A stretch of 64,000 nucleotides of DNA from Orthonyx spaldingii (taxonomy: Eukaryota > Chordata > Aves > Passeriformes > Orthonychidae): contig VZTJ01005307.1 in the NCBI GenBank assembly GCA_013397795.1, positions 526,945-590,944 on the forward strand, given 5' to 3'. Under the pieces are notes generated by a model. The model saw only the letters and a list, made by a program, of their open reading frames with translations, ran no database searches and was not told the DNA's origin. Positions 12,301-25,561 of the stretch are shown here, piece after piece. Numbering within the stretch: the first letter of the stretch is position 1; each line of letters opens with the position of its first letter. The translations under genes were made by a program, and so were the position numbers.

Positions 12301-15300
12301 TGCTGTGGCTGTCAGAAGTAAAGGTGCTGACTGCATCATGGTCCTGTCCTGAGTGTCTGAACTTCAACTGCACGAAATAGCAACTGGTGCTCTCTAAAAT
12401 TACAATAATCATATTTAAACTCCAGTCATGGAGGAAACAAGGCAAAAAATGCTCATTCCAAAGACCTCAACACAAGCCTTTGAAGTGCAAGCATAATATT
12501 TTCTTTGCAGATGGGATTGCAGTGTATCATTATGAGTAATGACTTAATGATGTAATTAACAGCGAGCACCCACATGGCTGCCCTGGCTGAGGGTCACCAG
12601 CTCACACCTCACCTCCCACACTGTCCTTGCCAGGGATCCGACCACAAAGGATCATTGAGCACAGCCCAGGTTCTGTAGGGCCAGGTGAGCTCCAAAGCCC
12701 TGAGCTGTTCCCAGAGCAGACGGGACCAGATTCCCTGAAAACCCCATCCCTGCTCCCACTGCAGACCTGCTGTGTTCCGTGCCCACTGTCTGGCTGGGTG
12801 AAGCTAGCAGGTAATTAGGCAGATGAGCTGGGAGCTGTGGAATCTGGGGAGGGATGGCTGATCCCAAGGCCTAGCAGCTTTCCAAAGGGAAAGCCTGGCC
12901 TGGCTTTTCCCTGGAGCAGCAGTGCTGGGGCCGTTCTCCTCCCCCAGCTCATCCTTAAAGTCGCTTGAAATCACAGCAAAGGCTGGATCCCAATGCAAAC
13001 ATGGAGGGATTTGCCAGGTTTGAGCCCTAAGGATGCCCCACTTGTGAGCACAGGGACTGCAGCAAGGGTGGGAGGCAGGAACAGAGCTTCCCCTACCAAA
13101 AACACCACCAAGCCTGGGCCTTCCTCCTTCTTGACTCTCACTCTGAAAGGGACATGGGATAGAGGCTTCTTATGCAGCTTCCCAAACATTTCCCCACCTT
13201 GCAAGCAAGCCAGAAAAGCCCGGAGTCAGTCTGGTGTCTGCAGTTCTGCAGAGTCAGGAGAAAGGCAGAGACTGATAGGGGTTTCTGGTTCAAGGGTTTT
13301 ATAAATATCATCAGAGGCTGTGAAACTCGCTGGAGAAGGAAGCACAAATCCCACTTCCCGTGCTCAGCTATGGCAGGGAACTGCTTATTCTCATACACAG
13401 GAATTCCCATGTTTTAGTCTAACAGCAGCACAATGGGCTGATCTTACTGCTTACGTTCTACAAGCAAGAATTCCCTTGTCCAAAGCTGTAGCAGCCTGGA
13501 ATTTCCTACCAGAGAAGCCTGTGAAGGAAAGGACCCTCGGAGAGCTAAACATGAGCAGAGCCAGCAGCCTGGGCACCTCTCTTGGCTTTAATCACTGGTG
13601 CTGGAGCTCTGTTTGAATTCCTCCCCCCAATAATCCACACATCCTCCCCTGCACAGCCAGCCTGGCCGTGGCAGAGAGCTGCTCCCAGCAGTTTGCTGGG
13701 GCTGTTTCTGGATGGGAGAGGTGATTTTGTCTTTCAGAAGCTGGGACACACAATGGGAGATGGTCCCAGCTTCGGGTGGGATCTGACCCAGCAGCTCCTC
13801 ATATTGAGAGGTGTTTGTAGGATCCTTCACAAATGTCCCTGGTAGGTCTGGTGGCACCTCCAGAGACACCCCCATAACACAGCCCAGGGCCTGATTGTGC
13901 CCTCAATAACCCCATTCACAGCTTGCAGTGTGGCTTGGGCAAAGCTGCTGGATTTGCACAAGAAAAAGCCAAAGGAGAGGGGGCTGAGCCCCCCAAGCCC
14001 TGCAGAGCCACAGGCAGGAGAGGCCCAGCCTCAAGCAGGACAAACTGGGACAGCAGAGCTCAACATGAGCAATAACAAGTGTCACTCTTTCAGCTGACAA
14101 ACTGTGCTCACTGCTCAAGGCAGCTGCAACCACACATTTTCTGCGATTGCCCAACTCCTTCCTGTGCAGCCCTGTGGAGCCGGGCGCTCGCTCACCCCGT
14201 GCCTGGGCGGTGCCTCGTGTCTCGCTGGGTACCAAACCTCGTCCTCCACTGCCAGCTGCTTTCACCCCTTTCTAGGGCAGATGCAGCTGCCATTTCCCAC
14301 CTTCTGTTTTGTAAAATCCAGGCAGTAGAGGATGGGGAAGTGGAGGGAAAGGAAAGAAAAAGCCAAAGGTAAAACGAAACGTAAAATGTAACTACCAGAG
14401 GAAGTCAGAGACATCCTTTGACTGTGGAGGTTTGGCGGCAGCCACACAATGAGACAAACATTGCCTTGAGATGAAATGTCATATATATTGAAATGAGAGA
14501 CTGTCTAATTCAATAAATACTCACTCCCATGCTTCCTTTCATGGGGTTTAAACACTTGTTTTCTTTAAACATAGTCACACAATGACTGCATTGTAGCCAA
14601 GGGGTAATTTTTGATTAGCAAGGTAAAAGTAACAATCCAGGTATTTATCTATCAGCTTCTGGAAGCCCTGTAAATCCATAGAATTTCTTCATTACCTGTC
14701 CCCTGCCCTCTCCCAGTTGATAACTGGTTCCATTCAGGGTCAGTGCCAGTATCCAGGGATCAGACACTCCCTGTGCCCTCGGCCCAGCCCCAGGCCAGCA
14801 GCACAGCCAGGCACAGGGCTGCAGGACAGGGTTTATAAAGACATCCGTGAGGGAATCATGAACTCACCTATGCCTGGAGAAGAGATGTGTGTTTCCAATT
14901 AATGCTCTCTTAAGTGCACTTAATCACCCCATAGCCTTGGAGACCCTCCAGCACCTTCCATTCCCCCTGCTTTCAGGGGTTAGAGGGAGCTTGTCTTAAA
15001 CCAGCTGTGTCAGGAGAAGCTGTTCTTCAGCTCCTTTTAATAGCTGCTCCACTGTAATTATGATTACAGCAACACTTAGACTTTTGACAGCACTCTTTGT
15101 TTTCTGATTGCTTCCTGAGCACAAGCGAATAACCCTGGCTTTGAGCCTCTTCCTCGGGAAGAGCAGGTATTTTCCTTCGGGAAGGCTGTTTAAAGCAAAT
15201 GCTGGATAGGAGGGAGCACGAGGCACCTGTGTCTCCTGGCAGCCTGTGCTGAGCTTCCCCTCCTGGTACTGTCACCCTGGGTCCTTTGGGCAGCAGCTGA

Positions 15301-18300
15301 GTGCCACAGCCACCATCCAGCCGCCCTGAATCCAGTCTGCAGTCAGCTGTCGCCTCCTTAGCGGATCGTGAGTCATTTCCACTCCTGCTGTGACTCAGGA
15401 ACTTTGACTGGAAACTGCCTGAGCAAGGCCTGAGTGTTCTGTGTCTCTGCCACCCTGGCGAGGGTTCTGCCCTGGGCAGGGGTCAGTCAGTGCCTCGCCA
15501 GGGCCGGGCAGTCACCCTGGGACACCTCGGCAGCGCACACGGATCTCCTTCCTGCACCTGGAGCCTGTGGGAGGTGGGAAACTCCCCATGGATGAGCCAG
15601 GCTCCCCACGGATGAGCCAAGCTCTCCATGGACGAGCCGTGCTCTCTGTGCCTCACAGCAGCGTGTGCAGGGCTGCAGCCCAGCGAAAAATCCCAGTGAC
15701 ATCCTCAAAACGCTCGGCTGTGCTTTGGTTTCCAACACTTCCCTCTGTTGCCCTTTGAAAAGAAAGTGTTTGCATAAATAACAGCAGATGCATTTGAAAA
15801 TAGCTCGTCTCCCAGCCTGTGTTTAGCAATGGAAGTGAGCAAAGATGAAAACAGTTGCATCTGATGTGAGAAATCCACCAGATGGGTTTGCCAGGAGCAG
15901 CCAGCCCGGACAGGGAAGATTGTGGCTCATGGACTGAAATTGTCTCAGCATTTATGCCAGGGATTGGGAAAAAAGCTGAACCACTGACACCACAGCACTC
16001 AGCCCAGCAGGGAGCTGAGCAGGGTGGGGACAAACTGCCAGGTTTGGAGTCACCTACAGCCGTGGCTTCCCACTGAAACATGGGTGGATGTGGATCCGAG
16101 TCCTGCTCCATCAGGCAGAGCCACGAGGAGCGAGTCCCCAGCACTGCTCCTGCCTGGTGGGAGGGCTGGGGTGAAGCTCCCAGGGCTGTTTTCCCAAGGA
16201 ACAAGCAAGCCAGGGATGAGGGTATTTATCTGCCCGATCTCACTTTTACTCTAAACAGACAAAAAGTCTCAGGAACTGCAGTCTCCCGTTTGAGAAACCA
16301 GGATGGGAGCTGAGCTCCTGGGGTGATGGGGGCCAGTTCTTAAGGTTACCTTAACGACAGAAATCTCCACTTGTCTTTCCAGAGTTACACAAACCGCAGA
16401 GGGTATCAGAGCATTTAATCACTTGTTTTACTGCCTGGGCTGTGTGTTGTGGTGAGGAGCTGCATTCCAGGCTGACGGGTTCTCCCTGATGGCTCCTGTC
16501 ACCACCGTGCGCTGCTGCCGGGGCACGTCCCCAGCGCTCTGCTCGCACACTCTGCTCCGTGCCCTGCACCCTTGGCAGGGGCAGAGGGGCAGCTCAGCAG
16601 GGCTCCAGCCCCTCCTGGGCTGCCAGAGAGCCACGGAGCCGCTCTCCATCCTCCTGTGGCTCCCACCGGGATGTGCCGGACACGCTGCTGCCTCTGCTGT
16701 GACACCAGAAGGGCTCTTGGGTCTCCTGGGCATTGGTCACTTCTGCTCCTTCACCAGGAGCCTTCCCACTGCCAGGCTTCCCTTCCAGCCCTGCCCTTGC
16801 CGTGCCCTGCTCACACAGGTCCCGCTCCTGCTGCCCCGGGCCCTGGCTGTCCCTGCTCCATCCTCTCACGGGAACCTTGAGTGAGCACAGTTTTCATTTC
16901 CCGTCTGCCAAATGAGCAAAGCCCAGCTCAGCAGTTTCATCCTCCACGTGTTTGGATGGGAGTGGAAGTGACGAGGAGCTGAGGAGATGGAAACAATAAC
17001 ACTTGATCTCCTGTCCTTCCAGACGTGCATTTCCCCTGCTTCTTCTTCAGCAAAACCTGCGGTGGCCGTGCCAGCCCAGAGCTGCAGCCCTCCCAGGGCT
17101 CTGAGGGGCTGCACAAGGGAGGTTCAGAATCTCCTCCTCACACCAGGAACAGGGTTGTGGTGTTATTATTTACCTGGCAATGCACTCTGTTTAAATTCCC
17201 TTCCACTGCAGAGTGTGCTGTGGTTCCTCCAGGCAAATCTTAGGGGCAAACTCCGGATTCATCGTTGTGAGGCTCCAAAACTTAGAGGGAGTATTTAAGA
17301 ATAGCTTATTTCCTCCCAGATCAGGGCAGAAATCCTGGCAATAAGTGCCATTAACAAAACAGTTTTCTACAGCCCTGTGTGTGTTTTGTTGTAAGGAAAA
17401 ATAAATTCCTTCTTTTTGCTAAGGAACCAAAAAACACCTCTGAGTTAATTGTAGAACAAAAGAGGCCTTGATTTCTGCCATCCATCATGGAAAAGGTTGG
17501 ATCCAAATATACATACGTTAAAAATAAAAAGGTATAAACAATGCTTCCTCCCTAAAGAGCTTCCCTGGCAAACCTGGACCGTGCCGGCCCCGAGAGCCTG
17601 GCTGCCTCCAGCTCATCTTCCTGTCGGTGGAGCCGAGCTCCTGGGGACACTCCAGGCACCTCTCAGGACCACTTCCCTGGAAAATGGTTTGTTTTCAGTC
17701 CATCTTGGATCAAAGAAAGCCCCAAAGGCTTTCCTTCCTCGCCGGCAGCTTTGTGTGTGACCGCCCTGGTTCTGTGTCCCGGGAGCTGTGCTGTGCCATG
17801 GTGTGAGGTGGGAACTGAGCCTCCCTCCTTCCTTCCCTCCTCCAAGGCCCAGCAACCCCTGGTATCACCAAACAGGACTGAACTTCCCTGCAGAGCCCAA
17901 GCCAGAGGGACCAACCAGCTGAGGGAGCCTGGGTGGGATCACCGAGGGGATTGGGACCTCCCTCACCTCTCTGGTTTGGAGCCATCAGCTCCTTCCTCCT
18001 CCAAAAGGGCCCGTGGGGTTTAATTTGTTCATTTGGAATTACAGTTCCTCAGGGGAAAGCCTCTGCTTCCACCTCCGAGAGGATTAGTGCAGCCACAGGA
18101 CCAAAGCTCTCTGTTCATTACCCCCGTGTAAAGCTGGAGTAAATAAATCCTGTTAAGCCATTGGGGCCACTCTGGGCTTACCCAGACAGAAATGGCAATA
18201 CTATAAATAAGATCTTGGTTTGATTAGGGAAATAAAGGCAGGAAAAAAGCACTTAAAAGATATCCAGAGGAAATATGAGCTCCCCCCCACCAGTTATGCT

Positions 18301-18376
18301 GACAATGATGAATTAGTCCATGGATGCCAGTCAGAGAGTGAGTCATGTTTCATAAATAAATTACAGCAAGATATTC
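9351..18376. other. Intergenic stretch without recognised gene
   Basis: No splice-flanked conserved coding sequence was recognised on either strand. Open frames are short, overlap each other in several frames and have no family resemblance. No clear tandem array or CR1 tail was seen here. AT-rich parts (about 9.5-12.5 kb) alternate with GC-richer parts (about 15.2-17.9 kb). Confidence 0.4.
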
Positions 18377-18462
18377 ATAGAATCATAGAATATCCTGAGC
18401 TGGGAGGGACCCACGAGGGTCATCAAAGCCCAACTCCTGGCCCTGCACAGGATAACCCAAAA
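18377..18462 (-). mobile_element. Short CR1 LINE 3' end
   Basis: The stretch begins with the octamer-type terminus 'catagaatcatagaat' and continues with 'gctgggagggacccac' and 'gtcatcaaagcccaactcct', which is the reverse complement of a CR1 3' end. Only about 85 bp remain. It is a typical 5'-truncated insertion, oriented on the minus strand. Confidence 0.85.
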
Positions 18463-19897
18463 CCTTAGGAAATATTCTTAGGAATCTTAGGAAATACCTT
18501 GGTAATATTCATTTAATCTGGGACATTTGTAGCCTGAGATGCCACTAAACACTCAAAATTCAGAGCAATTCAGTGCCCCCATATCAAGCACATATATTTA
18601 TTGTAGTTGATGGAGCCACGCATTTCTGGCAGTGTCCACTCAACCCTTGTTGGAGACAAACTGACTTGGAGGAGCTGCTAAATGGGTTTTACACCCTGGG
18701 GGCAGGCAGGGCACTGGCTGTGGGTGCTGCCTGTGCCAGGTGAAGTGTTCCCTCCTGTGGATGCTCATCTGTGAGAAAATGGCACTTTCCTCCCTTTCTT
18801 GTCAGAGAAAGGCTGCTTTTGCAGTGCTTTGCACTTAAATAATTTGCTGGTGTTCAAAATAAGAGCTGGGAAGGGAGCTCAGGGCCTTGGCTTTGTTGTT
18901 TCACCCTGTCCTGCCTCCCCCAGCCTTGCTGTACTGAGATGCAAAATTATCAGTGGAAGAGTTTATAAAATGTCAAAACAGTTTCTCTCCTGTCAGCCAG
19001 ACAATTTGTGTAAATAGAGCCTCTCTAAAGAACCTCCTGCCAGCTCCAACCTCCCTTTCATCTCCCCAGGATTTATTGTATGCTGTTTTCATGGGATTTT
19101 AAAACAGTCTCTAATGAAGGGCGAGGATGGAAAGTTCTGTGCTGTGCAGAGGAGTCTCCAGTGGGATCCTGGATCTGCTGTCACCTTCCAGGGCCTGGCA
19201 GAGCCGGGCAGAGAGGCTGTGAAACACCAACTGAGGTGATTTCCTCTCCTCACACACAGGAGGTGGCTCTCCCAGCTGCTGGGTGAGGTCTCTGGATCGC
19301 TCTGCAAAGCTGGGAAAGCGGCTCTGGGAATAAAATATTCCAAAAAGCTGCATTTCCCAAGTCAGCAGAGAACATGCGATGTGACAGCGTTCATTCCCAG
19401 CGCCGGGTGCTGTGAGACAGGAACAGTCTGGGGCAGGAAGAACTGGATAACCAGGGAATGGCTGCTCCCACGGGCTGGCAAAGATCACCCCCGTGTGCAG
19501 GAGGGGAGCTGGCATCGAGCAGGGTCCTGTGCCAGCTGCGCTGCCCGGGCTGCAGCTGCACCCACTCCACAGCCACACCCACAGAAAACTGTAAAAAACT
19601 CCAGTTATAATGGAATTAATTTTTAAAAACACACAAAAATATAACTTTTCCAAGCCCCTGTCCCTGTGCTCCTGCCCTGCCTGTACCTGGAATCCCAGGG
19701 GTGGAAAGCGGGAGCAGTTTCAGAGCTCCGGCTGCTGCATCCCACCCGTCTGCCCAGTAAAGCCACTGGGCCATACTGGTTTGACAGCCCCAGCTCCTCC
19801 CTCACGGGCCCTGCGCTCCCCGACGAGCTCGGCAGGAACGGCAAACACACAGCTCACTCCCGGGTTCCGGGAGCGTTGAAATGCAGAACCTCGTAAT

Positions 19898-20097
19898 CCA
19901 TGGGGCAGGGATGGCACGGGGCAGGGATGGCACAGGGAAGGGATGGCATGGAGCAGGGATGGCATGGAGCACGGATGGCACATGGAAGGGATGGCATGGG
20001 GAAGGGATGGCACAGGGCAGAGATGCCATGGGGCAGGGATGGCACGGGGAAGGGATGGCACGGGGAAGGGATGCCATGGGGAAGGGATGCCATCCCC
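19898..20097. repeat. Minisatellite, about 18-bp unit (gggatggcacggggcag-like)
   Basis: About eleven imperfect copies of a unit resembling 'gggatggcacggggcagg' occur in tandem, with cac/cat, gcagg/gaagg and ccat variants. The array is unstable-looking, purine-rich on the + strand and non-coding. The long open frame across it exists because the unit is close to a multiple of three. Confidence 0.9.
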
Positions 20098-20532
20098 ATA
20101 CATGGAGACAGCTGCTGCAAGGAGTTTTACAGGGCCCAGGACTTAAAAGGAGCCAAGCTCTTCCCAAGGCAGCTGCAGGGCAGGAGCTGGCAGCCAGCTC
20201 GGGAGAGGGGAAGCCCACTGGGCAGGAATCATCCCCTGGCAGCTGCCCTGCTCAGCCAGGAGAGAGTTTTGGGCCATGATGCTGCTTGTCCCACTCCCAC
20301 ACAGCATCAGCCAGCAGCAGGAGGGGCGGGAGGAGGGACAGGCTGTCCCTGCTGGGGCTGCCGAGGTCACCACGCTGGGCAAAGCCACAAACTGCAGTGT
20401 CCCAGGAATGAAAACACCGAGGGAATGCCAGCGGTGTGGGTTATCCATGATGCCTGTGGCATTAATGTCGTTTGTGGCCACCCTGATCTCTCCAGTGTGA
20501 GACCCTGGGTGAGGCTGTGCTGGAGGGTTGGG

Positions 20533-20968
20533 GTCCATGGGGTCACAGTGCCATGGGGTCACACTCCATGGGTCACAGTGCCATGGGTCACAGTGCCATG
20601 GGGTCACAGTCCATGGGGTCACAGTCCATGGGGTCACAGTCCATGGGTCACAGTGCCATGGGGTCACAGTCCATGGGTCACAGTGCCATGGGGTCACAGT
20701 CCATGGGTCACAGTCCATGGGGTCACAGTGCCATGGGGTCACAGTGCCATGGGGTCACAGTCCATGGGGTCACAGTGCCATGGGTCACAATGCCATGGGT
20801 CACACTCCATGGGGTCACAGTCTATGGGGTCACAGTGCCATGGGGTCACAGTCCATGGGTCACACGTGCCATGGGTCACAGTGCCATGGGTCACAGTGCC
20901 ATGGGGTCACAGTGCCATAGGGTCACAGTGCCATGGGGTCACACTCCATGGTCACACGTGCCATGGAG
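20533..20968. repeat. Minisatellite, 15-19-bp unit (ccatggggtcacagtg)
   Basis: About 25 copies of 'ccatgggGTCACAGTg' stand in tandem, with variants that lack one g, replace 'agtg' by 'act' or 'agt', or read 'cacgtg' at the junction. Each unit contains the palindrome CCATGG. The array lies about 440 bp from the 18-bp array at 19.9 kb. Confidence 0.93.
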
Positions 20969-23743
20969 GGCAGACAGCAGCCAAGAGGCCCTGGCACGTT
21001 TCCTGGCTGTTCCAAACACTCTGGTGAGTCACTGGCAGAATCCGAGCCCCAGCACAGTTCAAGCTCAGGGAACGGGATGTGGAAGGGAAGAAGAGCTTTC
21101 CAGATCTGATTCTCCTCTGACAATTTGCTCTTGACAGAAGTTGAAATCATCTTTGGAACCAGCCCTGCATTCTAAGGACAGTGAACTTTGCCTTTCAGCA
21201 CAGCTGTGTGTGTGCCAGGGGAGGGGTTTCTTCAGGGTTTTGCATTGTGAGAAATACCAGCAGTGGGTTTCTAACATCACTGTGCCCCCATATGAATGGG
21301 CAAGTGGAAAAAATCCCAAACGGGGAGTTTCAGAGGGGGTCCTGCTCCTGTCCAGCCCTTCCCAGCTCTGTCTAGACCAGATTAACCCTCCTTGTACCAT
21401 GGATGGGGAAGCTGAGGCACAGTGACAAGACATTGTCACCCACGCCAGGCTCCAGCCTCTCATTCTGACTCGTTATTCACCAGACCACAATCACTCTCTG
21501 TCACACCAGATGCGATTCTGCTCCACATCCACATCCTCTCTCTGCCTTGCTTTCACTTCCTTCCCAGGCAGGGAAGAGCCAGGACAGAACTCGCCACTTG
21601 CCACCTCTTGCTTTATGAGTTGCTTGGGTTCTTTTTTCCTATAAACGTCAAATTTTGAAATCCAGAAAAAGACTCCTCCATGCCTCCCGGCACAGGAGCA
21701 GAAGCTGCTGGGATGTAAGGAAAGAGGGGACACTGATGTGGCTGGGACACTTTGGCACTGTGTGAGAGCAGGTCTGGGGACAGCCGGACCCCCGAGCCCC
21801 CACTGGGGCTCCAGGCAGGGCATTACCGGGAGTTTGCCTTCGAGGAGGCTGCTCTGTCCTCCCTGCAAGTGTTTCACAGCCCCACCAGGCTGTTGTTGAC
21901 TCACACGATAAGATCATTGTTGTGAGATTTATTTCTTTTTCTGTGTGTCACTTAGAAATAATTTTTTTCTAGCAAATTTGTTCTCCTCCCCTCCGCCCCC
22001 AAAGTGAAAAGGGAATCTGTGCTCAAAGCCGCAGCTGAGATTGCAGAGACCTTCCCTTCCTGATCCTTATCTCACCAGGATGTAGGAGGATCCTTGGGGA
22101 ATCGCTGGAAGCCTTTCGCTGGAGCCATCCAAGAAACGAGCGAGCCGAGTACAGCCTTTAAATGGCAAAACCATCAAGTGCTCGGGGACTGCGATCCAAA
22201 AGGCCCTCAAACCCCATCTCCCTGTGACAGCCCCGGGTTCTGTCACACGGGACTCACCCAGCTCCGATCCCAACCTGCCGGGCACGGGCTGCTCCTGGAG
22301 CCGCCTTCTCCGCAGGCTCTGCCGCCTCAGCTCAATAACAGCACCTAAAAATACACCTTGGACTCCTCATCTGCACCAGAGGCTTCAGCTGCTGCCTCTC
22401 AGCCTTGCTGCAGCTCGCTCACAGCTCTGGCTGGCAGCAGGGCCAGGGCTGGGCTCTCCTGAGCTGCACCTCGGGCTGGGTGACACCAAAACCCTCCCTG
22501 GTCCCACGCTCCGGCCCCATTCGGCTCCTCGGTGCTTGGAGTGTTTAATCACTTTGCAAGCTGTAACAACCTCCAGCCCTGTGTTTCCTGAGCCTGGGGA
22601 GAAGGGCCGAGTGCCCACGGAAGGAGGATGCAGGGCCCGAGGAAGGGATGCAGCACCCACAGCACCCCAGGGTGGAGGGAAAGCCGTGCTCATGCAGGGC
22701 AGGGACAGCAGAAGGGCACAGAGCCATCCTCCTTTGGTGACAGAGGAGTCACAGCAGCCCAGCACCCTGGCTCTGTCATATTTAGGACAGGAAACAGATG
22801 CTGCCTGGTGAGGAAGCACCTGAAGAGTACCAGAGCACCTTGTGCCTGGCCCGGCAGGAACCTGGTGGGAACGGGGAGTACTGGGCGGAACCCCCCCGGT
22901 TTGGCCCCAGCTGGGCTCGGTGGCATCGGCCTGGGACACAGGGTCCCCAGGGGAAAGCACCTGCCTTTGCAGGAAAAGGGATGGGCACACCCGGAGCTGT
23001 GGAATCTGAGCACTGCTGCAAACCCCCCTTGCACAGGGGCTGCTCCATCCTCCAGCTCCAGCTCCAGCTCCAGCGGGTGCTGCTGCCCCATCCTCTGCCT
23101 TTACAACTTGATTTTCTTTCTCGTTATCCTACTCTGATTGGATTGGGAATTAATTTTTCCCCAAGTCCAGTCTGTTTTGGCCATGCTGGCAATGGCAAAG
23201 CATCCTCTCCCTGTCCTTACCTTGACCCATGAGACTTTCGTTTTTTAATGCAACCCCCTTCAACACCCCTGAGTTGCCTCAGTTGTGATGATAGTGACTG
23301 GGGAGAGATTAACTGGAGTGATAAGTGGCAGCTTTGCAGCCACTGCTGTTGACATTTTCTCACTCCCAAACAGCTTGAAAGAGGAACCTGTAAAACCATT
23401 TCTTTATAAGTTGCTGGTAAGAAGGACTGTGGAAGCTTTCCCACTTTTTCCCGTCAAAACAGCTTCCCGAGGCACTCGAGGCTGCTGAAGGGATGCAGTG
23501 AGCTTCAGGAGGGGTGTCCAGAGAGGGGGACAGTTCCTGGCTGCTGAGATATCTGCAGCTGGGGGAGGCAACAGCTGATTTGCTCCCCGGGCACTTAGGA
23601 CATGAAATAGTGCAGAGCTTTGGATGCTGAAGAGCCACCGGAACAGCCGAGCAGCAGACACTGAAGATCCCACACGTGGCCATCAATGCCAGCATTTCCT
23701 TCCGCAGCTGCAGCCAGGCTGGGAGCAACTGCAGCAGCCCACG
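20969..23743. other. Intergenic region and presumed ADORA3 5' flank / 5' UTR
   Basis: No coding exon was found. A short (ctccag)4 run lies at 23051-23074. A TATA-like 'tttataag' sits near 23402, about 340 bp before the ADORA3 start codon. It could mark a promoter, but no other element supports this. The ADORA3 5' UTR must lie at the right end of this interval. Confidence 0.4.
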
Positions 23744-25556
23744 ATGCGAAACAACAGCCTGGCCCTGAGCAGCCTGGACGGGCTTTACATCGGCACCGAG
23801 TGCCTGGTGGCTTTGCTTGCCACGCTGGGCAACATCCTGGTGATCTGGGTGGTGAGGCTGAACATGTCATTCCAGAACACCACGCTCTACTTCATCGCAT
23901 CCCTGGCGGTGGCCGACATCGCCGTGGGGCTCCTGGTCATGCCCCTGGCCGTGGTGGTGAGCCTGGGCATCAGCCTGAGCCCCTACAGCTGCCTCTTCAT
24001 GTGCTGCCTGCTGGTGGTGTTCACCAACGCCTCCATCCTGTCCCTGCTGGCCATCGCCATCGACAGGTACCTGCGGGTCAAGCTGCTCACCAGGTGAGGC
24101 TGCCCAGCTTCTGCCCCGCCTCCTCTGCCCTCCTTAAGTTGACCCCTTTCTAACAAGTAATTACTTGAAGTGCATGGTTGTGTCTCAAAGCCCAAGCGAG
24201 ATGAGCTTTTCAGAGAGCCGGGGGGTGCTCGGGAACAGCTCGGTGTTATCAGGTGTTAGCTCTGGTCAGAATTTGGTCACAGGATGTGTCTGTGAGACGA
24301 CTTGAATTTTCAGCTCTTTGGTTAACTGCACAGGATGCTGAGTGTATTATAGGGGTTTTTTTTAGGTTACTGAGGTTTGTCTTCTAAATAAAATTCTTTT
24401 TAGTATTTGCTGAAAATATGAAAGTGGTAAACTTATTAACAGTTAACTGAAGTCACTCACTCTTAACATTTAAATGAAAAGTGCACGAGCTAGAAATGCA
24501 AAGCATAACCTCAAAGCATCTAAGAAGTCATATTTTATAATGGGAAAGGACCTACGAAGCTGAAGAATGAATTTTAGTCCTACAAATGGCATAAAGCAAA
24601 TATAAAGAGGAAGGTACACCCAAGGAAGCCAAGAAATGAGGTAGGACTGCCAACAGCAGCAAAGCAATATCCTGACAGGAGGAGAACTAAGATCATAATG
24701 AAACAAGAAATAAAATAGATGAAAACATCCAATTTTAAACAAGGGAACTTAAGCACAGTTCTTACTGGTGCTGCAAAGTAACTGTTACAAATGAAGAGCT
24801 GGGGCTTGTCTCAAGATAAAATTGGGTTTCCCCACAAAAAAAAGTTAATGCTTCATTTTCTAACAACGACCCTGCAGTACCTGAACAGGCGAGTTCATCC
24901 TTAACGACTTTAAAATGCTTCTCTTTAACACGACCTGGGTTTTCTTCCTCTACAGATATAAAATAATCACTACAGAGAGGAGAGTTTGGTGGGCCCTGGG
25001 GCTGTGCTGGACTCTGTCCCTGCTGGGAGGGCTCGTCCCCATGTTTGGCTGGAACAGGATAGACCCAAGGAACTCCAGCTTCCTCAGGTGCCGCTTCATC
25101 TCCGTGATGAGGATGGATTACATGGTGTATTTCTGCTTCTTCACGTGGACCCTCGTGCCCCTGCTCATCATGTGTGCTCTGTATGCTGAGATCTTCTACA
25201 TCATCCGCACAAAACTCAGCCAAGGCTCCGGGCTGAGAGGGGCCGGGGCTTTCTATGGACAGGAGTTCAAGATAGCCAAGTCTCTTGCACTTGTTCTCTT
25301 CCTGTTTGCAATATCCTGGTTGCCTCTGTGCATTATTAACTGCGTTTCCTATTTTTACCCTGAGGCTCACATCCCCCCGTATTGGATGTACTTGGGAATC
25401 ATCTTATCCCATGCCAATTCTGCCATGAACCCCATTGTCTACGCCTACAAGATAAAGAAGTTCAAAACCACGTACCTTTTAATTTTAAGGACCTATATCC
25501 TCTGCAAGAAACCAGACCCAGAGCTTACAGAGCAAACAACAGACCCACAGCCATAA
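23744..25556 (+). CDS. ADORA3: Adenosine receptor A3 (two coding exons, complete)
   Basis: Class A GPCR of the plasma membrane that binds extracellular adenosine and in mammals couples mainly to Gi. The coding exons are 23744-24093 and 24956-25556. The donor is cag|gtgagg and the acceptor ctctacag|atataa, and the intron splits an Arg codon shortly after the DRY motif, the usual place for adenosine receptors. The joined product is 316 aa, close to human A3 (318 aa). Visible landmarks are N30 and D58 (TM1, TM2), C83 pairing with ECL2 C162, the D107-R108-Y109 motif, the ECL2 ligand-contact Phe (F164), W238 with P240 in TM6, the adenosine-binding Asn at 245 (6.55), H269 in TM7 and NPIVY at 275-279. 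N-glycosylation sequons occur at N3 and N156. The Asn at 6.55 and the short tail exclude amine or peptide receptors. Choice among A1, A2 and A3 rests on overall resemblance, the short C-tail and the ATP5PB/WDR77 neighbourhood. Confidence 0.95.
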
Positions 25557-25561
25557 ATAAA
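25556..25561 (+). terminator. Candidate poly(A) signal overlapping the ADORA3 stop codon
   Basis: AATAAA overlaps the last base of the TAA stop codon. If used, the 3' UTR would be only tens of bases. Further AATAAA hexamers occur near 25933 and 26151, the latter in an 'acaataaaag' context, and are more ordinary candidates. Confidence 0.35.

Noticed and set aside
18220..18468. 82-aa + strand frame
   Set aside because: Its C-terminal half is an antisense CR1 tail, and there is no resemblance to a protein family.
19900..21027. 375-aa open frame on the + strand (GMARGRDG and MGSQSMGS repeats)
   Set aside because: It is produced by two minisatellites whose units lack stops; several overlapping frames are open at once and no splice or start context supports a gene.
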